Source of the DNA: Rhynchopus euleeides
Taxonomy: Eukaryota; Euglenozoa; Diplonemea; Diplonemida; Diplonemidae
Direction of reading: 5' to 3'
NCBI GenBank assembly: GCA_963210315.1
Contig: OY723278.1
Location: 930,001-994,000 of the forward strand
Length of the DNA stretch: 64,000 nucleotides
A program made the translations under genes and the position numbers. Of the stretch, positions 1-9,800 are shown one piece after another (positions within the stretch are counted from its first letter, which is position 1; every line of letters starts with the position of its first letter). The notes beneath the pieces were generated by a model. The model searched no databases. It was not told where the DNA came from and was given only the letters and a program-made list of their open reading frames with translations.

Positions 1-265
1 CAGCAGTGGGGGGTGGGGGGGAGGGGGCAGCCGAGAGCGTGTCGGGACGTGCAGTTTTCTGTAGCAAGCACCAGTCAGAGCAGAGACCCTTCGGCTTGTG
101 TCGGGAAGAACCTTTCCGACTTCCCAAACAAGCTTCTCCTGTGGCATAGTCCCTTTCCGGTTAAACCAGCTGCGAAGTGGTAACCCCACTGGTTAAGCCC
201 AAGAGCAAACCTTCAGGATTGGCTTGTCTGTATCCCCTTCAGAATGTGAGTGGTTTGAACACGTC

Positions 266-470
266 GGAAAAATCGCACTCCTTTCGATATCATTTAAGGA
301 AAGCACCCTGCCCAGCAAATCTGCGGCAGATCCGGGCTTCACACTCCTGTGCCAAAGGCTGTGGAGTCCCTATGAAGTGGCATGAAGGTGTGATCCCTCT
401 CAAGCTTCAGTCGTCCGATTCCCTTCGTTACTTCGCGACTTCGCAACGCTTGCGTCGCTCGTAACTGGTA
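266..470. repeat. diverged dispersed repeat, copy 1
   Basis: This segment resembles 14756-14970 in the same orientation. Both have an AATCG(C/T)ACTCCTTTCG start, a shared GTGGCATGA block and a conserved tail (TTCGTTACTTCGCGACTTCGC followed by GTCGCTCGTAAC). The middle is diverged with indels, so the copies are old. No coding or RNA function is apparent. The rest of 1-850 holds no gene I can support. Confidence 0.6.
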
Positions 471-850
471 ACTGGTAACTTTTTTGGCCTTGCTCACAGC
501 AACCCCGCGAGCGGGGCCACTGCCTTGGGTTCGGGGGATACTGACAGGTGTTGTGCTGTGTAGACCTACCGAGGGACCCGGCTTGGTTCGTTGCTCCGAC
601 AGCTACAGAAATATCTTTGAGAATTATACAATGGCCCAGAAGATTTGCGGTAAAAACAGCGGGGATAAAAAAGCGGGTAAGGCGGAGAGGGAAGACAGGG
701 GAAGACGTGAGAAGGGTTCCTGGCCGTGACAAAGCGGGCAAAACAAAATCATCACTCCCACAGCCTTTGCTGCGGAGGGTTGCCTCATTGTTGCCCGAAA
801 GCGCTGCACCCCGTCACTTTTGACACTGAACAGGAGTCTGTGAGGGCCGT

Positions 851-942
851 CGCTACCAAGTGTGACTGAGTGAGAAAAAGTGAGAAGTCAGCCATGTTTG
901 GCTGACAACTGACGACTCGTGACTCACAGTGACTCGTAGCGA
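851..942. repeat. 92-bp MITE-like repeat, copy 1
   Basis: A near-identical copy lies at 2073-2163. Its ends are imperfect inverted repeats (CGCTACCAAGTGTGACTGAG against the complement of CACAGTGACTCGTAGCG). The centre holds a perfect 8-bp-stem hairpin, GTCAGCCA-TGTT-TGGCTGAC. High identity between copies about 1.1 kb apart suggests recent mobility or local duplication. A structured RNA is an alternative. Confidence 0.65.
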
Positions 943-1390
943 GTACCCCCTGTGGACAAAATAAATTTGCGTGGGTAATTGGCTCCAGGAACGTTCTGGG
1001 TCGAAGCGACACCCGCTGGAAAGCAGATGCATTCATGCAAAGAAACATGTCTGTGTAGCTTCGGTGTTGATACCAGCCCATAGGAATGTGCAGAATGAGA
1101 GACCTGACAGCGTCATTGTCAGCTTCGACCAATATTGTTTACAGGGGGGGGTCAAATAAACGTACTAAGTACTACTATTCGGCGAACGGGCGGGCCTAAA
1201 TCGACCTCGCCAAAAAAGTATAAAATGCTTTGCGAGCGAATAGACGTACGTAGTACGCCTATTCAACTTTTCCTAAAAACACTGTTTGCAGGGGCTCTGC
1301 GGGACTATTTGGTCCACCAGGCGCGCTGGTCACTGCTGCGTGCCCTGGCCCAGATCACTTCGTTGAAGGAAGGCCGGGGAGCGCCTGGCT

Positions 1391-1786
1391 GTGGCCCATC
1401 CTCTTGAGGCATTCCGTGAGCAGATGAAATCATCGGACACCAGCCGAAGATATTGGCCCTGTTGGTGGATGTCACAGGTCTACGGTGAGCTTTGTCTGGG
1501 GCCATCCGTTCACATCTTCTCGGTGGTGGTGGGGACTGCGGACGCCGTAGCTGAGGGGAATGCGCGGCGGGCTTCAGCAGTGGTTCTGATGCCTCTGGAC
1601 CGCATGAGCTTGCGGGTTTGCGGGGCCCGTGCACCCTGGTTCCCCGAAGTGGCACCAATAGACCTTGTCTCCATTCTTTGCCACAAAGTTTGCGGATTTG
1701 TGTGCCCCCTCCACTGGCAGGCGGTCCTCCAAAAAGAAAATCTCAAAAAAAACGAGATATTCCCCAAAAAAACGGGTGTACAATGA
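1391..1786 (+). other. possible relic ORF, unknown
   Basis: An open stretch of 131 codons with no ATG at its head. The translation has a fairly normal amino-acid mix (for example a stretch ending HWQAVLQKENLKKN) and lies just inside the left TIR of the 12.6-kb element. It could be a decayed transposase fragment, but no family motif is visible. The opposite strand is also open over much of it, so the coding call is weak. Confidence 0.15.
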
Positions 1787-1791
1787 GTATT

Positions 1792-1914
1792 TACGTCCCT
1801 CCCGGGGAGGCCCCAAGGGACCCTCGAGGGAGCGTAAAATGACCCGAGGGCGCGAAGCGCCCGAGGGGCATTTTACGCTCCCGAGAGGGTCCCGCGGGGC
1901 CCGGGAGGGACGTA
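1792..1914. repeat. 123-bp imperfect hairpin
   Basis: The left arm (TACGTCCCTCCCGGGG and onward to GCGTAAAATG) is the imperfect reverse complement of the right arm (CATTTTACGC to GGGAGGGACGTA). The centre is CGAGGGCGCGAAGCGCCCGAGG. Arms are about 50 nt. It could be a foldback MITE or a structured transcript. No coding is visible. Confidence 0.6.
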
Positions 1915-2072
1915 GTTCGGTTTGTTTCCCAAGGGGACACCTTTGCGGGCCCTCCCGAGCCTCTGGAAATTGCCTGCAGTGGGACCCTCTGGCCGGGCTG
2001 TTTGGCCACATTTTGACCCCGGGGAGCCCCGGGAAATCGGGTCCACACCTAAAAAATCACCCAGGGGGCCCT

Positions 2073-2163
2073 CGCTACCAAGTGTGACTGAGTGAGAAAA
2101 AGTGAGAAGTCAGCCATGTTTGGCTGACAACTGACGACTCGTGACTCACAGTGACTCGTAGCG
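2073..2163. repeat. 92-bp MITE-like repeat, copy 2
   Basis: Second copy of the element at 851-942, with the same terminal inverted repeats and internal hairpin. Here the flanks extend the inverted repeat outward (GGGCCCTCGCTAC on the left, GTAGCGAGGGCCC on the right), giving a longer palindrome than in copy 1. Confidence 0.65.
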
Positions 2164-2667
2164 AGGGCCCCCCCAAAAACGCGAAATTTTGCGCTTCCCA
2201 GGCATGTTGCGCAGAAATACCGCAATTGTCATCGCTTCTGGGCCTCCGACTGGTTTCTGCACCAGAAATACCCCAGAAACGCGAAAAAACGGCGATTCTC
2301 GGTTTTTTTTTAGGAGAGGGGGCCCGGTGTTTAGGAGAGGGGGCTCGGTTTTTTTAGGAGAGGGGGCCCGGCGATTCTCGGCCAAAAATCGCCCAAAAAC
2401 GGGGTTTTGGGCCCATTTTTCACCCAGAAACCCGTCGTTGGGCCTCTGTGAAAAATCGAAAATTTTGGCATTTTTTCGCGATTTTCGTATTGTCCTCGCC
2501 CAGCCAAAATCCGATTTTTTGCTGAAAAATGCAGGGAAATGCAACGAATCAACGAATTAAGCCGTTTTAACCCCTTTCGTGCATTTTTTGGTCCCAGAAG
2601 GGGTTATGGTGTGTGTATAGGGGTCCTGGGCCCTTAGCGATTTTTGGCAATTTTCAGCGTGTCAGCC

Positions 2668-2759
2668 CCGGGGAGTGTAAAGTAGCCGCAGGGAGTGTAA
2701 AGTAACTCCCGGGGAGTGTAAAGTAGACCCGCAGGGAGTGTAAAGTGAGCTGGAGGGAG
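2668..2759. repeat. tandem GGGAGTGTAAAGTA repeats
   Basis: Four units of 20-23 bp, each containing GGGAGTGTAAAGT, ending in GAGCTGGAGGGAG. The same unit reappears at 3036-3160. The sequence between 2164 and 2668 is low-complexity, with repeated TTTAGGAGAGGGGGC motifs and no gene. Confidence 0.7.
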
Positions 2760-3035
2760 TTTTTTTTTTTGCGACCTGCACCGTGTCGTTTTGTTTTTGT
2801 TTTGTTGTTTTGCTTTGTTTTGGGTTTGGTGGTCGCCCCTCTTCGTGTTACACTACAAGGGACTCGGTACAGGCGAGGATCAGTCCTCTGTGAGGCACTC
2901 CTACGCGAGCCTTCTGGGTTTCCCCAAATGACCCTCGTATGCGGGCCGCTTCTGGCGCTGCGTCGCCTCGGCGGGGCTCTCTTCCCTCGCAGTGTCGTGG
3001 GTGTGGGTAGGGGGGAGGGGGCAATCTGTTTTTGT

Positions 3036-3160
3036 TAGTGTAAAGTGTTTTGGGAGTGTAAAGTGACCCGCGGGGAGTGTAAAGTACTTTACACTCCCCG
3101 CCCTGCACTTTACACTCCCTGCCCTGCCAGACCCCAGGGAGGTAAAGTGAGCTGGAGGGA
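3036..3160. repeat. GGGAGTGTAAAGT array with internal inversion
   Basis: Three direct units of GAGTGTAAAGT are followed by inverted units (ACTTTACACTCC), creating the palindrome GGAGTGTAAAGTACTTTACACTCC centred near 3085. It ends with the same GTGAGCTGGAGGGAG as the 2668-2759 array, so the two arrays are related. Confidence 0.65.
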
Positions 3161-3241
3161 GGGTCGCAATGTGTCCCCGCGGGATACAAAGTAAGTACTT
3201 GTATTCAACGGCCCAACGTGCCCCAGAGCCCCAAAAAAATA

Positions 3242-3363
3242 AGGAGGGTGTATGATTTTCCGGATTTTCCTGTTTTTCCCGATTTTCCGAAAAATTTGCC
3301 ACTGGTTGACACAAGGGCAAATTTCGAGAAAAATCCGAAAATCAGGAAAAATCAGGTTTTTTT
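3242..3363 (+). repeat. direct repeat flanking the retrotransposon (3' side)
   Basis: About 120 bp starting AGGAGGGTGTATGATTTTCC and ending AAAAATCAGGTTTTTTTC, nearly identical to 12207-12330. The two copies bracket the retrotransposon coding region in the same orientation at about 9-kb spacing. Internally it is partly self-complementary. Much longer than a normal non-LTR target duplication, so it is more likely an older repeat that the element landed between or recombined with. Confidence 0.6.
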
Positions 3364-3382
3364 CGCGTATCCGTCAGGTGGA

Positions 3383-3467
3383 CCACCGGGTGGGGAGAGA
3401 TCCGGTGTGAGGCACTTGGGTCCGTCCAGGTGGGCAGGGGGAACCTGGGGGCGGGGGGCCTCAAAAC
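3383..3467 (+). repeat. dispersed repeat shared with 24785-24873
   Basis: Contains CCGGTGTGAGGCACTTGGGT, CGTCCAGGTGGGCAGGG and a GGGGGGCCTCA tail. The same order of blocks occurs at 24785-24873, inside the 2.3-kb TIR transposon. Confidence 0.55.
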
Positions 3468-3639
3468 CCGTCTACCAGTGCCGCTTCTAATCTCGTCGGT
3501 CTTGTCCCAACCACCACCAGCCAGCCCAGAACGCCCTGACGCTGCGACCTCGTCGATTTTTCCGTTTCGCCCATCCGCCCAACTCCGCCAACCCAACCAG
3601 CCCTACCCTTTCTCCCAGTCAGGGCGGTACTCACACGAG

Positions 3640-3892
3640 CGGCAAAGCGCTGGGGGAGGGGGGGGGGGACATCAATAGGGGAGGGGAGGGGAGGGGGGAG
3701 GAAGGGAGGGGAGGAAGGGGGGGGGGGGTTATGTTGTTTCTAACCCAGACCTGCTGTGCAGAGCCCGGGGGAGGGGGTGGCCAGCCCCTGTCTAACCATT
3801 CACAACGGCCACCTGCACACATCTATGAAAGGGGGGGGGGGGAAGGTCCCGGGGGGGGGGGGGGGGTGGTGGGGGTGGGGACGCTGCTCCGC
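3640..3892 (-). other. probable 3' untranslated region of the retrotransposon
   Basis: Downstream of the stop on the minus strand lies a run of poly-C and CCCCT tracts (on the plus strand, GGGGAGG and G8-17 runs) without coding potential. No poly(A) tail or clear element terminus could be fixed, so the 3' end of the retrotransposon is uncertain. Confidence 0.3.
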
Positions 3893-6800
3893 CTACTCGC
3901 CCCGCTCCACCTCCGTCTGCAGCTTGCGCATGTAGACGCGCAGGCTGACCCCCGGCTCCCTCGTCTGGTTCCCGGGCTCGGCCTGCGCGCCCCCTTGCAG
4001 GATGCGCGCCTGCAGCCACTCCGCCGCTACGTCACCTGCCACCCTGGGCGAGAGGGGGCAAAGGCCATAGCTGGGGTGGAAGCAGTGCCTCCACGCCTCG
4101 ACGGTGCGGGGGATGGCTCCTCCCATCGAGACGCAGGGGGCCATGCCGCGGGCCCGCGCTACCACCCCCTCGGCCCAGACACGGGACGCCGCAAGCTCCT
4201 GCAGAGCGGGGATGTTCGCCGCGGGCGTCTCGTCGTCCCCGTAGGCGTCGATGGCCTGGAGGTCGTCCTCGGGCTCCCACACGTTCGCCGGGTCGTCGTC
4301 GAACTCCATGGGGCCCGCCGCGTCACCCTGACGCAGCTCCTCCAGGCGTCTCGAGGACGCGGCTGTCCGGCTGCGGCGCTGCCCGTCCCGGCGGGCCTGC
4401 GCGGCGTTGCGCATCATCGTCGCAGCAACCCCCTGGATCCCGCCAGCCCCACCGGGGGCTGTTCCGCCAGAGGTGCCAGAGGGGGCTGTGTTGAAGGTGT
4501 GGGAGCCTCCGCCCTGGCGGCGCCGCGCGGCCTGAGCGGGGCCAGACGGCTGGGCGCCTGCCGCCGTGACCGGAGCCGCAGAGGGCACACCAGAGGGGGC
4601 TGTGTTTGAGGTTTGGGAGCCTCCGCCCTGGTGGTTCTCTGTGGCCCCCGACCCCGACGGCGGGCACTCTGCATGTTGGGCCTGCCCCTGCATGGGGGCT
4701 GGGGCAGCCCGGGAGGCACTCTCCGCCGGGGGCACGCTGTGGCCGTGGGTCGCGGAGGGCGCACCAGAGGGGGCTGTGTTTGAGGTTTGGGAGCCTCCGC
4801 CCTGGTGCATCTCCACGTCCTGGCCGGGAGCGACCGGCTCCTCCGCCACTTCCTCCTTCACCCGCGTTGGATGGTGCGCAGCCCCCGACGAGTCGTGCGG
4901 GGCACTCGGCTGCCTGGGCCCCATCGGCGTGTCGTGCATGCGGCTCGGGATGGGCTTCCGCCGGCGGGGGCGCGCCCGGGCGGACTCCAGGACCTCCCGC
5001 AGATCCGGGGTGACCGCGGGTTGCTCCGCAGGGTCTGGAGCGTCGACATCCACCGCCACCCGGTCAATGTAGCCTGGGCACCGCTCACCCCGCACTGCGC
5101 ATGACGCGCACACTTTGCGCCAGCATCTGCCACACGCGTGATGCCTCGCGGAGCGGTCGAACGGGCGGCGGCACTTCTCGCACTCCTCCACCTGGCCCGC
5201 CGAGCCCCCCTGACGCACCATCTGCATGGGACTATCACCATCGCACCCCGTGACATCCGCTGCCATCGGCTTCGGGGGAAGACCCGCCAGGTGCTGACGC
5301 ATGGGCTCCGGCATAACTAGGGGCACGTAGTGCCCATGTTGCCCCCCCGTCCTCCGCAGACAGTGGGCGTCCACCACTGCACCCGCACCTACTGGGGACA
5401 GAAGCATCGGCTGGTGGTTGTCGATGAGCACGAGGACGACGCATCTGGTCACGCGCGCAGCCGCCGCCAGGGCGATGAAGTCCGCCCAGGTGCGCACGTC
5501 GTCGCTCCCTGCGCGCATCATCTGCTCGGCCCACTGGTTCGGACCCTCCTCCACCCGCATCCGGAGGTCCGGGTCGCGCATCGCCCTGCGGACTGCCTCT
5601 TGGCGCAGCCACCCGCTGGATTGCTTCACCGATCGGGCACCCAGCGTGGCCAACGCATCAAAAGCACAGTCCCCCACCCGGAACGACCACCCGTCCGGCT
5701 CGACCAGGCCCAGCCGCGCCTGCTGCTGCAGGGACGACAAGCTCAGCCTCCCGTCCGTCTGGCCGCGCCACTCCAGCAATTGGGCCAGGGGGTCAGCCGC
5801 CACCCCACCCGCCGGCTGCGGGAGGTCCCCCTCCGCGGGGGGAGGCGGCGGGCGTGGGCGGCGGGGAGGGGCAGGTTCGGGTTCAGGGGTCGGCTCCTCG
5901 GGGCCCGCCGCGTCATCCGGGTCACACATGAAATCCTCCGCGTCCATGTGCCCGTCGAAGTGTGGCGCGGGGGCCAGGTCCGTGTCAGGCGCGAAGAAGT
6001 AGTCCGGCTCCACGCCCACCAGCGGATCCGGCAAGACCCGCTCCCGAGTCTGACCAGAGCGCAGGTCCGTGCACAGCGCCCCCCTGCGGAGCGACGACCG
6101 CCCCACCGCCCGCATCAACGGCACCACTATCCGCGCCGCCCAGGAACGAGTGAGCTCGGCCCTGTCCCCCAGCTTGTGGTCCACCGCGAAGCTGACCAAG
6201 TGCCTGAAGAGCCGCACGGCCTCCGGACCCATCCCGCCCGACTGCTCCAGGGCGAACGCGGAGAAGGCGATCTCAACCTCCTGACACCGCGCCCCGTGCT
6301 TGCGATGCTTGGATGCTTCAGCCCGCGACGCGGTGTACCCCCGCGCTCTCGCCGCACCCTGCCTCGCAGACTCCGCGCACGTCGACCACACGGTCACGTC
6401 GATCGCCCGGCCCCGCGACTCACCTATGCCGCACGGGAGGAACACGTCAGCCGGCTTGCCCCCGCCCAAGAGGAGGTGGTTGGGCTCCAGCTGGGGGCCG
6501 AGTCCCGCGTCCCGCGCCAGCCCCAGCACCCCGAGCTTCACCGCGTCGTGGCGCTTGATGCGGTCCGCCGATGCCTGGCAGCTGAACACATGGGCGCCCA
6601 AGACGTCCATGGCGTCCCCGCACTCGTGGCACCGCGACCCAGGGGCGAAGACGACGAGGCCCAGGCGCAGGCGAGCCGCCACTTGGTACTCCTCCCTCCC
6701 CATCGCAAACTGTTGTTCTGGCGTCACCGTCACCCACGCCCCTGCGCCTGGGAGGGACGCGGACAACTGACGCCCTTTACTCAGCACGTCAGCCTCCGCC

Positions 6801-9800
6801 AGTAGGGTCTCGTGCTGCCGGCTGATGATCGCCAGGGATAGGTCGCGCTGGCGGAGGGGCTCGCCCGGGCGCTTGTGAGGGTCCACCCAGTCCGCCTCCG
6901 CCACCAGCTCGTTGTGGGCGGTCGCTGCCACGCGCCACGCATCCGCATCCCAACGATATCCGCTGTCCAGCTGCACACATAGGGGGAAGAAGGAGCTAGC
7001 CGCCGCCAAAGCCGCAGCGGTGATGTGGTCCTCCGACCTCCGAATGCCCATACCCCCTAGCCTGACGGGCAGGGCCGCCTGGTCTCGCGCATCGTCAGGG
7101 AGGGTCCCGTCCCTGTCCCCGAGCACAGATGCCAGCACCATCCCGATTTCCTTGTCATACTGGCGAAGGTATTCTCTCCCGGCGTACCCAATTGCGCGCA
7201 TCTGGAAGACCAGCTTGCAGAAGCCTTCACAGTGTCGCAGGAGGGTCATGGCCACTTGCGCGTCTTGGAGGTGGTGAAGCTGGCGCAGGTTCGGGATGAA
7301 CTTCTCTCTCAGTTTTGTATCCATCACCCGCTCGCAGAATTCCGCATCCCCCACCGGAGCCCCGAGGAACTCGAAGTTGTGGTGGAGGAGGTCCATGCGA
7401 GTCGCGCGCTCCTTTTCCGTCGCGGCTACATCAAGGCCCGCTCCCCGGAGGCCCTCCACCGAGTGCCCATTCAGCGAGATCACTTCGCATTTGCGGCGTG
7501 CCACCACCAGGCCCAGCTCCGCGCTCCGCCGCTCGAGGATCGCGAACGCGTGGCCGACCGCCCCGGGGGAGCCCATCAGCGTGCCATCGTCCAAGTACCA
7601 CACGCTGCCCTCCACCCCCGGCAGCTTGCCTAGGTCCTCGGTCAGCTGGCGGATGGCCAGGGAGAACAGGAGCGGCCCGAGGGGGTCCCCCTGCTGTACC
7701 CCCCTCTGCGATTCGAGCACTTCGCCACGGTATATCAGGGCTGAGGGCGACGCGTAGCACCACTCGACCCACGCCGACAGCTCCGGGAGGTCCCGCCTGA
7801 CAGCATCGATGAACGCCTGCCTGTTAACCATGTTAAAGGCGTTGGCATAGTCGATCTTCAGCAGGACCTTGTCCGCCCCCCTGTTGCGCGCCGCGAAGTC
7901 CTTCACGACCGCCGTGGCCGCCTCCAGTCCGCCGTCCACCGCCACTCCTACTTGCCTCCCCTTCAGGAGGAGCTTCCCAGCCTGTTCCCTGACGTCTGCG
8001 GTGAGGGTTTTGGCCACCAGGCGGCGGAGGGTCTCCCCAACCGCGATCGGGCGGATCCCCGCGTCTGGCTTGGGGAGCGCGACCAGAGACGCGCCCGCGA
8101 TGTGCCGGGCCAGCTGCGGGGGGGCCTCGCCTCTGCGCAGGACATTCACCACCGCCGTGAGGGCCGGAAGCACATCCACTCCCTCCACCTGGACGAGCTC
8201 CCGGAGGTGGTCCGCCCTCAGGCCTGAGGGGCCGGCGCCCGTGCCCCTCGGTAACCCCTTCAGCGCTTTAAACACCTCGGCGGGGGTGGCATCCGCGGGC
8301 ACTACCCGCGTCGCCGCGGAGATGGCTGGGCTGTCCGCTTCCGGGTGCATTGCTAGGAGCTTCGCTTTCGTGGCAGGGGTGGCAGGCGCCAGGCCGGCGC
8401 TCCTGGTGCGCGCCATCGCCGCCGAATACCGCCCTTGTCTCGCCGCTTGCACCACCGCTTCCTCCGTCTCCTCCCATGTGGGGGCAGCCTCCACCCGTCC
8501 CGGGCCCGGGGCTTCCGTCCGGGCCCGGCGCCAGAGCTCCGACGCGCGTCCTTCCCGCCAGAGGATGATCGCCTCCTCCCGGGCCCGCTTCGCCAGCAGC
8601 TGCTTCTTCTTCCCTCCACGGTAGGTGCGGAAGAGGGTTTTGGGCACCAAGAGGAGGCGGAGCCACGCCGTGGTGCTCGAACTATTCGCTGCGACATCCC
8701 ACAGGGCCTGGCTATAGGCTACCGCCGCCGGGCGGAGGATCGCCCCGGGGACCGACAGCGACACCCCCACTCGCTCCGTGTGGATGCTCTCAAGGGGAGG
8801 GAGGCGACCCGCATCCGCTGCCTCCGCCGCAGAGGGTGCGCGCCTGTTCGGCACCACAGGGGTCGCGCCACGTGGGCGGCACTTCACGCAGGAGTCCAAG
8901 GAGGTGCTCATTACCTTCGAGCACCACATGCACTTCTTCATGCCCAGCAGACGAAGCGCGCTCGGCGGGAACTCCTCACCCTGGTCTGCGTGCGCCTGGG
9001 CGTGCTTGCGGAGCGTCTCCTTGGACGAATACGGCGTATGCCGGTGGAGAGCCGAGCCCGCGCAGGCCGTGAGGGGGCAGAACCAGCGGCGACGCACATC
9101 CCCCAGGCCCGCCCCTTCTGCCTCCTGGGCACCCTCCCCTAGGGCCGCCGGGCAGGCGTCTCGACACGTGGCTGGGCTGAGGTGGGCCGGCGCCGCGCTC
9201 TCTCGAAGGGCCCTGCGTCGGGCAAGGGGCATGGCCACTCCCTCGTAGTGGTTGCCAGAGAGAGCCACCACCCTGACATCTGCGGGGGCTGGCCCCTGCT
9301 TCTTAGGGCGCCGCGGGTCCACACGGATTGCCTGACCCCTGCCCTCCTGCACCACCACCACTGACAAGTCCCACGCTCCCGCCGCCAGGTGCAGCGCGAG
9401 GTGGTCCCCATGCGCCGCACCAGCCAGGCCCGCCCGATACTCCTCGACCCGCCTGGCGTCCCCTAACAAGTGAAGCAGTTGAGGTTTCACCGAGGCGTCC
9501 CCTGCACGCCGGGACAGCTCGGAGCGCATGCCCACTATGTCGTCGTGGGAGGGGAGGGCGGCCGTGGGCGTGAGTGCCGCGAAGAGGCAGTCCCCTGTCG
9601 CCTGATTCGGCACCCTGGACCCCCCGAACTGCGACAGGACCTCGTCCACCCCAGTCCAGTCCTCCTCCATCTCCAGGTCCCCACCGCACAGGTCGCGCGG
9701 GCCGAGGAAGAGCGGGGGGCGCTCTGACGTTGCGCACAGGAGGCGGGTCCGTCTCATGGGCTGTACGGAGCGCCACAAGTCCAGGGTCACCGCGTCCCGC

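Noticed and set aside
2660..3160. CRISPR-like array
   Set aside because: The GGGAGTGTAAAGT repeats are 20-23 bp apart with no unique spacers of constant length, and the DNA is eukaryotic.
5330..6805. 491-codon plus-strand frame opposite the retrotransposon
   Set aside because: It is the antisense shadow of the RT polyprotein in GC-rich codons, with Arg/Pro/His-rich composition and no domain.
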